This document shows positions 16,955 to 24,718 of a DNA stretch of 64,000 nt, piece after piece (position 1 is the stretch's first letter; each line of letters opens with the position of its first letter). Source of the DNA: DAOUKH01 sp965261455 (GTDB lineage: Bacteria; Chloroflexota; Dehalococcoidia; SHYB01); NCBI GenBank assembly GCA_965261455.1, contig OZ253453.1:1984001-2048000 (forward strand). Reading direction: 5' to 3'. The notes under the pieces were generated by a model. The model searched no databases. It had not been told where the DNA came from and was given only the letters and a program-made list of their open reading frames with translations. Position numbers and translations under genes: made by a program.

Positions 16955-17364
16955 TTGTCGTCACGCGAGACGAATTGGACCCCCGCGAGGTCGAGGCGAG
17001 CCTGTCCCCCCAAGTTCACGGGGCGGTGCTGACCTTCCAGGGCACCGTGCGCCTCTGGAGTGAAGGCCGGAAGGTCCACTACCTCGACTACGAGGCCTAC
17101 CCCGAGATGGCCGAGGCGAAGCTGCGCGAAATCGCCGACGAGGTGCGTCAGCGCGAGGACATCGAGGACATCGCGATCTACCACCGCATCGGCAAGCTGG
17201 GGATAGGCGAGACGAGCCTCGTCGTCTCGGTGGCCGCGAAACACCGCCGGCCCGGATTCGACGCCTGCCTCTACACCATCGAGCGCATCAAAGAGATCGT
17301 CCCGATCTGGAAAAAGGAAGTCTGGGACGAGGGCGAGGCCTGGGTCGGCACCGAAGGCGCGTGA
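16951..17364 (+). CDS. moaE: Molybdopterin synthase catalytic subunit
   Basis: This 137-residue protein inserts two sulfurs, donated by MoaD, into precursor Z (cPMP). Conserved elements are GAVLTFQGTVR (usually G-A-x-x-x-F-x-G-x-x-R), LDYEAYPEMAEAKL, IYHRIGKLGIGETSLVVSVAAKHR, and the active-site lysine pair in VPIWKKEVW. The ATG overlaps moaD's stop, giving coupled translation and stoichiometric expression. Length is normal. Confidence 0.94.
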   Translation: MIVVTRDELDPREVEASLSPQVHGAVLTFQGTVRLWSEGRKVHYLDYEAYPEMAEAKLREIADEVRQREDIEDIAIYHRIGKLGIGETSLVVSVAAKHRRPGFDACLYTIERIKEIVPIWKKEVWDEGEAWVGTEGA

Positions 17365-17392
17365 CGCGCACAAAAGGCGCCCGTCCCATTAT

Positions 17393-17409
17393 TCCCGCGA
17401 GAAGCGGGA
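17393..17409 (+). terminator. Hairpin after moaE, possible terminator
   Basis: TCCCGC, a GAGAA loop and GCGGGA form a 6-bp stem 29 bases after the moaE stop. No T-run follows, so it is at best a weak or Rho-assisted terminator. Confidence 0.3.
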
Positions 17410-17560
17410 CTGTAGCCCTTGTCTAGGCATGGCACTCTAACCTGCCCAGCACCGTAAGCAGTAGTTGCGCAGAGGTCTCCGTAGAGGGCGCGGAGGCCGT
17501 TCCGTAGGCGACAGGGCAGCTCGCTCGCTGCTTGGCCGTGGTGGGGATTGCTCTGGTACG

Positions 17561-18265
17561 ATGGCTCGCGCTATGGGGTTCTTCGTGACGTTTGAAGGGG
17601 GCGAGGGCGTCGGCAAGTCGACCCAGGTGGGGCGGCTCGCCCAGCGGCTGCGTGACGCGGGGCACGAGGTCGTCACCTTCCGTGAGCCGGGCGGGACGCG
17701 GCTGGGGGAGGAGGTACGGCGCTGGGTGCGCGGCGTCGGTCTCTCCCGCGAGACGGAGCTGCTGCTGTTCACCGCGGCGCGGGCCGAGCTCGTGGCCACG
17801 GCGATCAGGCCGAGCCTTGAACGAGGGGCCGTCGTCATCGCCGACCGCTTTGCCGACTCCACGATGGCGTACCAGGGCTACGCGCGGGGCATCGACGTCG
17901 ACGTCGTGCGCGGGGTCAACGCGGCCGCGACGGGCGGTCTCACCCCCGACCTCACGTTGCTTCTCGACCTACCAGCGGAGGACGGCCTCACGCGGGCGGG
18001 CGTGACCCGGCGCTCCAAGTCGGGCAAGCAGACCGTGGGGCAGCTCGGCTTCAGCCTCGCAGCGGACCCCGCCGAACCTGGACGGGAAGAGGAACAAGGG
18101 TCGCGCTTCGAGCAGGAAAGCCTCGCCTTTCACCGCCGGGTGCGAAGCGGCTTTCTGAAGCTGGCCAAGGAGTCGCCGGAGCGCATCCTGGTCATCGACG
18201 CCGCGAAAGACGCCGACGCGGTAGGCGAGGCCGTGTGGGGAGCGGTCAGCGCCCGGCTCGGCTAG
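17561..18265 (+). CDS. tmk: Thymidylate kinase
   Basis: This protein of about 234 residues phosphorylates dTMP to dTDP. The P-loop is FEGGEGVGKST near the N terminus, followed by FREPGGT and the DR motif IADRFADSTMAYQGYARG. The LID segment is odd: between R-R-S and the usual DRxE-like SRFEQES there are about 25 residues (KSGKQTVGQLGFSLAADPAEP and more), longer than in E. coli or Gram-positive enzymes. Either ATG (17561 or 17573) could be the start. A family N terminus (GFFVTFEGG) favours 17573 nearly as well. Confidence 0.9.
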   Translation: MARAMGFFVTFEGGEGVGKSTQVGRLAQRLRDAGHEVVTFREPGGTRLGEEVRRWVRGVGLSRETELLLFTAARAELVATAIRPSLERGAVVIADRFADSTMAYQGYARGIDVDVVRGVNAAATGGLTPDLTLLLDLPAEDGLTRAGVTRRSKSGKQTVGQLGFSLAADPAEPGREEEQGSRFEQESLAFHRRVRSGFLKLAKESPERILVIDAAKDADAVGEAVWGAVSARLG

Positions 18266-18268
18266 CGG

Positions 18269-19075
18269 TCAGCTTCCCTCGAAGTGCGGGGGGCGTTTCT
18301 CGACGAAGGAACGGAAGCCCTCGCGGAAGTCGCCGGTGGTCATCAGGCGCTCCTGCTGGAACGAGCCGAACTCGAGGTCCTGCTCCAAGGTTCCCGACTC
18401 GGCGCGGTAGACGGCGCGCTTGGCCAGCGCCATGGCGACGGAAGGCCCCTCGGCGAACTTCCGCGCCATCGCCTTGCAGAACGGCAGCAGCTCGTCGTGC
18501 GGGACGACGTGCGCCACCAGGCCAAGCTCCAGCGCCTGCTGGGGCGGGATGGGGTCGCCGGAGAAGATGAGTTCGAGCGCCTTTTGGGTACCGAGGGCCT
18601 TGGTGAGCAGGTAGTTCGCGCCCATGTCGGGCATGAGTCCCCGCTTCACGAAGAGCGGCGCGAGCCTCGCCTGATCGGAGAGCACGCGGATGTCGGTGCC
18701 GAGGGCGATGCTCATGCCCGCCCCGGCGGCGACCCCGTTGATTGCGGCGATCACGGGGAAGCTGGCGTTGCGGAACAGATAGACGGGCTGCCAATCGGGC
18801 CGGGGCCGCGGCCAGGTGAACTGCGACCGGACCTGCTCGTGCTCCCGCGCCTGCATGTCGTTGACGTCCATGCCGGAGCAGAAGCCGCGCCCCACCGCGG
18901 TGACGATCAACGCCTTGAAGGTGGGGTCCTCCTCCAGCGCCCGGATGAGCCGGCGCGTTTCGAGGAGCATCTCGGTACTGATGGCGTTGAGCGTCTGGGG
19001 GCGGTTCCAGGCGATCGTCCCGACGCCCCCCTCACGCTCGAACAGGACGAGTTCGGACTCTGAAGTCAAGGTCAT
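18269..19075 (-). CDS. Enoyl-CoA hydratase/isomerase family protein (PaaG-like)
   Basis: This is a 268-residue crotonase-fold enzyme. The substrate pocket and oxyanion hole are in GRGFCSGMDVNDM and INGVAAGAGMSIALGTDIRV. The first glutamate of classical hydratases (GGGxE) is missing, but MPDMGANYLL carries the Asp typical of PaaG/enoyl-CoA isomerase-type members. It may therefore be an isomerase or a ring-enoyl hydratase rather than a true enoyl-CoA hydratase. It converges on tmk, with 3 bases between stops. No partner lies on its own strand, so it is probably monocistronic. Confidence 0.87.
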   Translation of the reverse strand: MTLTSESELVLFEREGGVGTIAWNRPQTLNAISTEMLLETRRLIRALEEDPTFKALIVTAVGRGFCSGMDVNDMQAREHEQVRSQFTWPRPRPDWQPVYLFRNASFPVIAAINGVAAGAGMSIALGTDIRVLSDQARLAPLFVKRGLMPDMGANYLLTKALGTQKALELIFSGDPIPPQQALELGLVAHVVPHDELLPFCKAMARKFAEGPSVAMALAKRAVYRAESGTLEQDLEFGSFQQERLMTTGDFREGFRSFVEKRPPHFEGS

Positions 19076-19144
19076 GGATCGAAGCCTCCGGGGCCGGCGC
19101 GGCGTTGCGCCAACTCTAGGGGAGCAGCGCGGCGGGCGTCAAAC

Positions 19145-19182
19145 GGCCCTTTCTCAGTCTCTCCCATGGGGAGAGAGTAGTG
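19145..19182. repeat. Single copy of the dispersed palindromic repeat
   Basis: CCTTTCTCAGTCTCTCCC then ATGGGGAGAGAG forms one hairpin of the same family as the 27.8 kb array. It lies between the divergent starts of the enoyl-CoA hydratase and the glycosyltransferase. Confidence 0.7.
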
Positions 19183-19222
19183 GAATTGACGGGGCGGCGG
19201 CGGGGGCTTCAGAATACCTGCT

Positions 19223-19954
19223 GTGGCCGCACTCGACATCGTCATTCCGTGCCTGAACGAGGAGCGGCAGCTTCCCATCGCCCTCGATACGCTCTCGGCG
19301 TTCTGCGCGGATCGGCTGAGCGCCTACCGGTGGCGCATCGTCGTCGCCGACAACGGCTCGGACGACGGCACGCACGAGATCGCCCAGGAGCGGGCGGCCC
19401 GCGACCCGGAGCGGTTCGGCGCGCTCCGCCTCGAACAACGGGGGCGGGGCCGGGCGCTGAAGGCGGCGTGGACGGCAAGCGCCGCCGACGTCGTGGCGTA
19501 CATGGACGTCGACCTCTCCACCGACCTGGAGGCGCTGCCTACGCTGGTGGAAGCTGTCGCGTCCGGCGACTGCGACATCGCCATCGGCTCGCGGCTGGCG
19601 AAGGGGTCGCGCGTCATCGGGCGCACGGTCAAGCGCGAGATCACGTCGCGTGGCTACATGTTCCTGCTCAAGGCGGTCTTCTGGGTCGGCTTCTCCGATG
19701 CGCAATGCGGCTTCAAGGCGTTGAGCCGCCGCGCCGCCGACGAGATCGTGCCGCTGATCGAGGACACGGGCTGGTTCTTCGATACGGAGTTGCTGCTGAT
19801 CGCGGAGCGCAACGGCTACCGCGTCCGCGATGTCCCGGTGCTGTGGCGCGACGATCCCGACACCCGCGTGCGCATCGTCAAGACGGCGGTGGAAGACCTG
19901 CGGGGCATGTGGCGGCTGCGGGTCGGCGGCATGCCCAAGACGGCGGGCGGCTGA
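19223..19954 (+). CDS. Family 2 glycosyltransferase (dolichyl/polyprenyl-phosphate glucosyltransferase-like)
   Basis: This is a 243-residue GT-A enzyme starting at GTG. It has VIPCLNEERQLPIAL and the metal site MDVDLSTDL, which is characteristic of dolichyl-phosphate beta-glucosyltransferase-like members, followed by SRLAKGSRVIGR and CGFKALSRRAA. It has no C-terminal membrane anchor. It likely loads a sugar onto a polyprenyl phosphate for cell-envelope glycosylation. A TTGACG element lies about 35 bases before the start, but no good -10 follows at the right distance. Confidence 0.85.
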   Translation: MAALDIVIPCLNEERQLPIALDTLSAFCADRLSAYRWRIVVADNGSDDGTHEIAQERAARDPERFGALRLEQRGRGRALKAAWTASAADVVAYMDVDLSTDLEALPTLVEAVASGDCDIAIGSRLAKGSRVIGRTVKREITSRGYMFLLKAVFWVGFSDAQCGFKALSRRAADEIVPLIEDTGWFFDTELLLIAERNGYRVRDVPVLWRDDPDTRVRIVKTAVEDLRGMWRLRVGGMPKTAGG

Positions 19955-20036
19955 CGTCCGTCTTTCTTGACGCCTCGAAACGCGCATGGATACACTGGTT
20001 AGGTTCGGCTCCTTCCGGGGCCGCAGCATCACCTCC

Positions 20037-20112
<76 letters not shown>

Positions 20113-20130
20113 CGCGTAACGAGGGGCGTC

Positions 20131-21288
20131 GTGCGTCGTAAGCAGCGTCTGGCATTGGTTGTCACCGCGGCGGCGGGCGTGCTCAGCCTGGTGCTGAGCG
20201 CGTGCGCTTCGGGCGGCGAGGTCGAGGGGCTGGAGTCGACGGTGGACGCGCGCGTCGCCACGGCGCTGGCGTCGCAGCCGACGGCGACGTCGCAGCCGAT
20301 ACCGCCACCCCAGCCGACGGTCACGCCCCAGCCGACAGCGACGCCACAGCCCGCAGCCACGCCGCAACCGACGCCGACGCCCCAGCCGACGCCGACGCCC
20401 CAGCCGATCGCCGTGATCGGAAGCGACGGTTCCGTCGTCGTCTTCCCGACGCCGCTTCCCACCGCGACGCCGGTCATCATCCCGCCCCCGTCGACGCCGC
20501 TGCCGACGACGACACCCCAGCCAACAGCCACGCCGCAGCCGACGCCCACACCGCAGCCGACGCCCACGCCGCAGACAATCCCCAGGCCGGGTGCGGCGCC
20601 CCCAACGGCCACGCCGTTCCCCACGCCGACGGCGACGGCAACGGCGACCCCGCCGCCGAGCCTCGGCGACATCCTGGAGAGTGTCACACGGGCGACGGTG
20701 CTTATCGAGACGCTGGAGAAGGCCGGGACGGGGTTCTTCATCTCAGACGACATCATCCTGACGAACGCCCATGTCTTCGACCAAGAGGACGTGGGCTCGC
20801 CGTTCGTGCTCCGAAACAAATTCAACGAGAAGATCGAGACGGTGCTCGTCTACCGCGGCGTGCTGGCCGACGTTGCCGTACTGCAGCGGGTGGCGCTGCC
20901 CCACGGGGGACCGGAGACGACGACGATACCGAAGGGCGCCACGGCGCGCCTTGGCGACCGAGTCGTCGTCGCCGGCTTTCCCACGAGGTCGTTGCAGGCC
21001 GCCGCGCCAACGGTCGTGCTCACCGCGGGCATCGTTTCCGCCAAGCCATTCCTGCAGGGGCTCAAGTTCTCCAACGAGGAGCCTAGGCCGATGACGTGGC
21101 TCCAGACCGACACCCCGTTCAACCCGGGCAACAGCGGGGGCCCGTTGGTCAACGAGCGGGGCGAAGTCGTCGGCATCGTGACTTGGAAGTTCGTCGGCCC
21201 CACGATCGACGGGCTGAACATGGCGCTACCTATCGACACCGCGCTCTCGGTGATCCCCAAGTCAATCTACGACCCCGACGCGCAGTAG
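20131..21288 (+). CDS. HtrA-like trypsin-family serine protease lipoprotein with Thr/Pro/Gln stalk
   Basis: This 385-residue protein starts at GTG with GAGGGG upstream. The signal peptide ends in the lipobox LSAC, so Cys25 would be lipidated and the protein anchored outside the membrane. Residues about 48-180 are a low-complexity stalk of PQPTATPQPTPTPQ-type repeats. The protease domain follows, with His in LTNAHVF, Asp in VLADVAVLQ and Ser in NPGNSGGPLVN. No PDZ domain follows, unlike DegP/HtrA. It would act in envelope protein quality control or processing. It sits 18 bases after tRNA-Phe. Confidence 0.88.
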   Translation: MRRKQRLALVVTAAAGVLSLVLSACASGGEVEGLESTVDARVATALASQPTATSQPIPPPQPTVTPQPTATPQPAATPQPTPTPQPTPTPQPIAVIGSDGSVVVFPTPLPTATPVIIPPPSTPLPTTTPQPTATPQPTPTPQPTPTPQTIPRPGAAPPTATPFPTPTATATATPPPSLGDILESVTRATVLIETLEKAGTGFFISDDIILTNAHVFDQEDVGSPFVLRNKFNEKIETVLVYRGVLADVAVLQRVALPHGGPETTTIPKGATARLGDRVVVAGFPTRSLQAAAPTVVLTAGIVSAKPFLQGLKFSNEEPRPMTWLQTDTPFNPGNSGGPLVNERGEVVGIVTWKFVGPTIDGLNMALPIDTALSVIPKSIYDPDAQ

Positions 21289-21305
21289 CCGGCGGCGGCG
21301 GACGG

Positions 21306-22133
21306 CTAGAAGCCAGGCAGTCTCGACATGCCGGTCTCCGTCTTCTGGATTGCCTTCTGCCAGAATTCCTTCCCTCGTTGATGCTTGCTGGCGAAGACCA
21401 GGTAGTACAGAGGAACGTTCCGGCTGTTCCGCACAGGTACCTCTGTTGGATAGTGGTCTTCCAGGTAGCCAAGCGTCGACAACCGCTCGCGATAGTGGTC
21501 TAGCAGCGCCCGAGTGAGTCTTCGGGCGGGTGTAGTCGCGTAGATCTCACGCCAAGCCCCTGCATCTCCGAAGAAGTCGTCGATTAAACGGGATCCTGAT
21601 TCCAAGGATCGTTTCAAGGCGGCTATCTGGAAGACAATGATGAAGTCAATGCGGCGACTGGCAGCCAAGGCCCTCAGCGTTTCGAATTTGATGTTGAACC
21701 TGAAAGGGTCGATGAACGCAAGTCGGAGGGCATCGCTGGGAATCCCCTTAAGCGCGGCCCTTAGGACCTGCAAGTCATTACAGTCCCCGTGGAGAATCGT
21801 CTTGTGACTGGCAGTGGCAACTACTTCAGATCGATCCTGCAAAGCCTCCACGTGACTCTTGTCAGAATCGATGAAGGCATAGTGGGTGAAAGGAGTCTTC
21901 TGGCGCAGTGCTACGAGCGGTGAACCTGCCACGACCTCCCGGGTGCCTCGGATCGAACACATGCCCGGACCGGAAAAGAGGTACAGATAGGCACGACTAG
22001 GCCAGTGGTACTGCATTCCCGTCGAAAAGAGATCGGCGTAGTAATCGAGATAGTGGAGTTTGCTTCGGGCCCAGGGACCCAACCCTATCAACGGTCCGCC
22101 ATCGCTGTGCGTGGATTTGCATGAGTCGCACAT
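21306..22133 (-). CDS. tcmP: Three-Cys-motif partner protein TcmP
   Basis: This 275-residue protein matches the TcmP family in layout. The N terminus has SKLHYLDYYADLF, then YLYLFSGPGMC, AGSPLVAL, an acidic AFIDSDKSHVEAL, and FIDPFRFNIKFETLRAL. These fit a Rossmann-type methyltransferase-like fold, but no activity has been established for the family to my knowledge. It follows the DUF5131 gene by 27 bases, the standard arrangement. The gene is clearly AT-richer than its surroundings and its codons are less G/C-ending, which suggests horizontal acquisition. It converges on the protease gene (17 bases between stops). Confidence 0.82.
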   Translation of the reverse strand: MCDSCKSTHSDGGPLIGLGPWARSKLHYLDYYADLFSTGMQYHWPSRAYLYLFSGPGMCSIRGTREVVAGSPLVALRQKTPFTHYAFIDSDKSHVEALQDRSEVVATASHKTILHGDCNDLQVLRAALKGIPSDALRLAFIDPFRFNIKFETLRALAASRRIDFIIVFQIAALKRSLESGSRLIDDFFGDAGAWREIYATTPARRLTRALLDHYRERLSTLGYLEDHYPTEVPVRNSRNVPLYYLVFASKHQRGKEFWQKAIQKTETGMSRLPGF

Positions 22134-22160
22134 AGGGCTTAACTGAAGGAGGGCGAGGCG

Positions 22161-22877
22161 CTAAGCCGCCTGCGGCATCGCCCGCCAGAGCTGGCCGTCA
22201 AGGAGGGCCCGATCTTTGCCCCGCTTGTCGATGGGGCCGCCGAGCTGCTTGAGGAAGTAGGGCACGCCGCTTGCGTCGCACTGATCTCGGATCGAGCGCG
22301 CCCAGTCCATCTTCATGGGGCGCGCGCCGGGGCCGCTTTCGCCGCCGGCGATGACCCAATGGACGCCGTCGAGATCCAGCGACAACGGGCCGAGCAACGG
22401 CTCACAGGAGAGGAAGCGGACGCTGGCAGGGACTTCGCGCAGACAGTCGATGCGCCAGGCGTAGGACTGCTTCTCGATTGACACCCCCATCCACACGTTG
22501 TCCGGCCAGGGAAGCGACGGTGCGAGTTCAGCGAGCCGGTCGGCCCGCTTGGTGAGCACCTGGAAGGTGTGCCAATGCGCGGCACGCATGGTCTCGAAAA
22601 CCGAATGAATGAAGTCGCTAGGCACATCCCTGTGGAAGAGGTCGGACATACTGTTGACAAAGACGCGCCGCGGCCGGCGCCAGCGGAGCGGCAAATCGAC
22701 GAGGTCGGTGTGGAGTGTCAAGGCGAAGCCGCGTCCGTAGCGCGGATTCCCCATCGCCTTAAGGCGTTTGGCCATGCGCTCGGCGTAGCACCGTTTGCAG
22801 CCCGGCGATATCTTGTTGCAACCCGTGACGGGGTTCCAGGTCGCCTCGGTCCACTCGATCGACGAGGCTCCGGCCAT
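22161..22877 (-). CDS. DUF5131 (phage Gp37/Gp68-type) radical-SAM-like protein
   Basis: This 238-residue protein opens with SSIEWTEATWNPVTGC and has the three-cysteine motif C-x6-C-x2-C (GCNKISPGCKRCYAERM), a variant of the radical SAM cluster motif. Other family markers are FVNSMSDLFH, FQVLTKRADRLAEL, NVWMGVSIE, FLSCEPLLGPL and VIAGGESGPGARPM. The ATG at 22877 is preceded by a strong AGGAAGGGAG site; upstream in-frame codons look non-coding. It is paired with tcmP. Family members occur in phages and bacterial accessory regions. The reaction is unknown. Confidence 0.88.
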   Translation of the reverse strand: MAGASSIEWTEATWNPVTGCNKISPGCKRCYAERMAKRLKAMGNPRYGRGFALTLHTDLVDLPLRWRRPRRVFVNSMSDLFHRDVPSDFIHSVFETMRAAHWHTFQVLTKRADRLAELAPSLPWPDNVWMGVSIEKQSYAWRIDCLREVPASVRFLSCEPLLGPLSLDLDGVHWVIAGGESGPGARPMKMDWARSIRDQCDASGVPYFLKQLGGPIDKRGKDRALLDGQLWRAMPQAA

Positions 22878-22971
22878 GTTGTCTCCCTTCCTGCGTTCCC
22901 TAGGATTGAAGCTTCTTGGGACTGGGGCAAGTGGCAGGTGGCACAGCTCAGGTGTTGCTGCTCGGTTGACG

Positions 22972-22977
22972 ATTATA
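22972..22977 (-). promoter_or_regulatory. Candidate -10 element for the DUF5131-tcmP unit
   Basis: The minus strand reads TATAAT about 95 bases before the DUF5131 start. A poor -35 (CTCGAC or TCGACG) lies 16-17 bases upstream. The match to -10 is perfect and the position is plausible, but -35 support is weak. Confidence 0.4.
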
Positions 22978-23121
22978 GAACGCAACCCTGATCCGTCGAG
23001 GCGCGGTGCTCCCTCCCGCGCTGCGAAACGTTTAACGTTCCGCTAACATGGCGTTCACCTTTGCGGCTTGCGGGCGTGTACGCTAAGAGCGGCGCGGGCG
23101 GGCGCTAGGGGAGGCGGACGT

Positions 23122-23238
23122 ATGGGGTATTTTCTAATGGGTCTGTTTACGGTGGTGGTGACGTCGATTGCGTTGGTGGACTTCGGTGCGCGCGTCCGTC
23201 GGGACCACATCAACGAACGCCCAGGCCCCCACCCTTAG
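23122..23238 (+). CDS. Possible 38-residue single-pass membrane peptide
   Basis: This is a short frame of 38 codons with GGGGAGGCGG just upstream of its ATG. The N-terminal half is hydrophobic (YFLMGLFTVVVTSIALVDFG) and the C-terminal half is basic and polar, ending PGPHP. This is the plan of a small inner-membrane peptide. Its stop overlaps, on the opposite strand, the stop of the MFS transporter. I recognise no family, and coding is supported only by the ribosome binding site and composition. Confidence 0.4.
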   Translation: MGYFLMGLFTVVVTSIALVDFGARVRRDHINERPGPHP

Positions 23239-24509
23239 ACGGGTCGGCCCTCGCCGCGGGGGCCGAGGAGCAGGCCGCTCACCGTGACCGCGATTGGCGC
23301 CACCGCGCTGACGACCAGTGCGGTGAACCGCGAGCCAGTGAGGTCGGAGACGACGCCAACGACGACGGGCCCGAGGATCGAGCCGCCCAGGATCAGCGTC
23401 ATGATGAAGGATGAGCTCGCCGCGAGCGCCTTCGCCCCCGCCCTCGGCATCTCGAACGGCACCGTGAGTGCGATCGGCATGTAGCCCCATCCCAGGCCGA
23501 CGGCGGTCGCGAAGAGGGCCAGGAGCCAGATATCCGTGGTGACCAGCATCCCGAACAGGCCCCCCGTCATCACCAGGCCCGCCACCGTCACCACCACCCG
23601 CCAGTTCCGGATCCGTGGCGCGTAGAGGCCGACGGCCAGCGCCGGCGGAATCGTGGTCAGGGAGACGAGGCCGAAGAGCCACCCTGTCTGGGTCAACGGG
23701 ACGTTGTGGTCTTCGAGCATGAAGATTGGCCAGAACGTGCCGAAGGAGGCCCACCCGAACGTGCCTCCGAAGGCGCCGATCCCGATGACCCACGCGGGGC
23801 GGTAGCGGAGGACGACGCCGAGCACGGACCGGCCCGCCGACGCCAGGGGGTGCTCAATCCCCAGGCCGCGGCTCCGCCCGAACACGACCCAAAAGAGGAA
23901 CACGCCCACGCCGAAGAACGCATAGAGATGGTAGACCATCCGCCAGTCCCCGGTGACGTTGAGCAGGATGGGGGTGAGGAGCAGGACGAGGAACTCGGCG
24001 ATGCCGGTGAGCGCCACGATCATGCCGGTGGCCAGCGGCGCCTCCGACAACGGATGCCAGAGCTGCGTCAAGACGGCGCGCGCCGGCCAGCGGACGGCGA
24101 GGGTGAAGCCAAAGCCGACGCGGGCGATGAAGAGGACAGCGAGGGACGGTGAGAGGCCGTGGAGGAAGGTGAAGAAGGCGCCGAAGGCCAGGGAGAGCGA
24201 CGTCATGTGCAGGGGGTTGAAGCGGCTCATCATCAGGGCCGCGGGCAGCATCATGAGGGTGGGGCCGATGCGGATCGAGGCGCCGAGCCAGCCGCCCTGC
24301 GTATCATTGATGCCGAACGTCTTGTCGATCTCGGGAAGCAGCAGGCCGAGCGAGAGCGTGGGCAGCGTCATCGCCCAGTTGGCAGCGCAGAGGCTGAAGA
24401 GGACCACCCAGCGGTAGGGGATGACGGGAAGTCCAGCGGCGGTCGTCGCCGATGGCGGCCCCGCCGGAGGCGGCGTTAGCGACAACGGTCGTTCCCTGTC
24501 AAGATGCAC
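23235..24509 (-). CDS. Major facilitator superfamily transporter
   Basis: This 424-residue protein has about 12 hydrophobic segments split into two halves by a loop near residue 215. It belongs to the anion/organic-acid type MFS by general look (ANWAMTLPTLSLGLLLPEIDKTFG, then GGWLGASIRIGPTLMM in TM2, and a GFGFTLAVRWPARAVL segment in the TM4 region). It may move a carboxylate or aromatic acid. Downstream is the small convergent frame. Upstream on the same strand is a broken amidohydrolase. Confidence 0.88.
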   Translation of the reverse strand: MHLDRERPLSLTPPPAGPPSATTAAGLPVIPYRWVVLFSLCAANWAMTLPTLSLGLLLPEIDKTFGINDTQGGWLGASIRIGPTLMMLPAALMMSRFNPLHMTSLSLAFGAFFTFLHGLSPSLAVLFIARVGFGFTLAVRWPARAVLTQLWHPLSEAPLATGMIVALTGIAEFLVLLLTPILLNVTGDWRMVYHLYAFFGVGVFLFWVVFGRSRGLGIEHPLASAGRSVLGVVLRYRPAWVIGIGAFGGTFGWASFGTFWPIFMLEDHNVPLTQTGWLFGLVSLTTIPPALAVGLYAPRIRNWRVVVTVAGLVMTGGLFGMLVTTDIWLLALFATAVGLGWGYMPIALTVPFEMPRAGAKALAASSSFIMTLILGGSILGPVVVGVVSDLTGSRFTALVVSAVAPIAVTVSGLLLGPRGEGRPV

Positions 24510-24515
24510 CCCGCT

Positions 24516-24710
24516 TCAGCTTAGGGCGTAGAGGCCGGCGGCGTTGCCCGCGAGCATCGCGTGTTTCACCTCGGTGGGCACGCCCTGGAACTGCTCCTCG
24601 ATGATCCGCTGCGAGTTGGGCCATGTCGTGTCGCTGTGGGGGTAGTCGGACGACCACATCTGGTTCTCCGTCCCGATGAGGTAGTCCATGGCGAACGCCT
24701 CCTTGGGAGC
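24516..24710 (-). pseudogene. Amidohydrolase remnant (C-terminal ~60 codons only)
   Basis: Reading the minus strand into the TGA at 24516-24518 gives an intact C terminus with MWSSDYPHSDTTWPNSQ and KHAMLAGNAAGLYALS. By eye about 60% of the 52 last residues match the C terminus of the complete amidohydrolase at 37093. Homology stops near 24700, where repeat-like GC-rich DNA begins. The first roughly 300 codons, including the metal-binding half, are absent. It is therefore a 5'-deleted relic. A translated fragment from the in-frame ATG near 24690 is unlikely to function. Confidence 0.75.
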
Positions 24711-24718
24711 GGGTCGTC

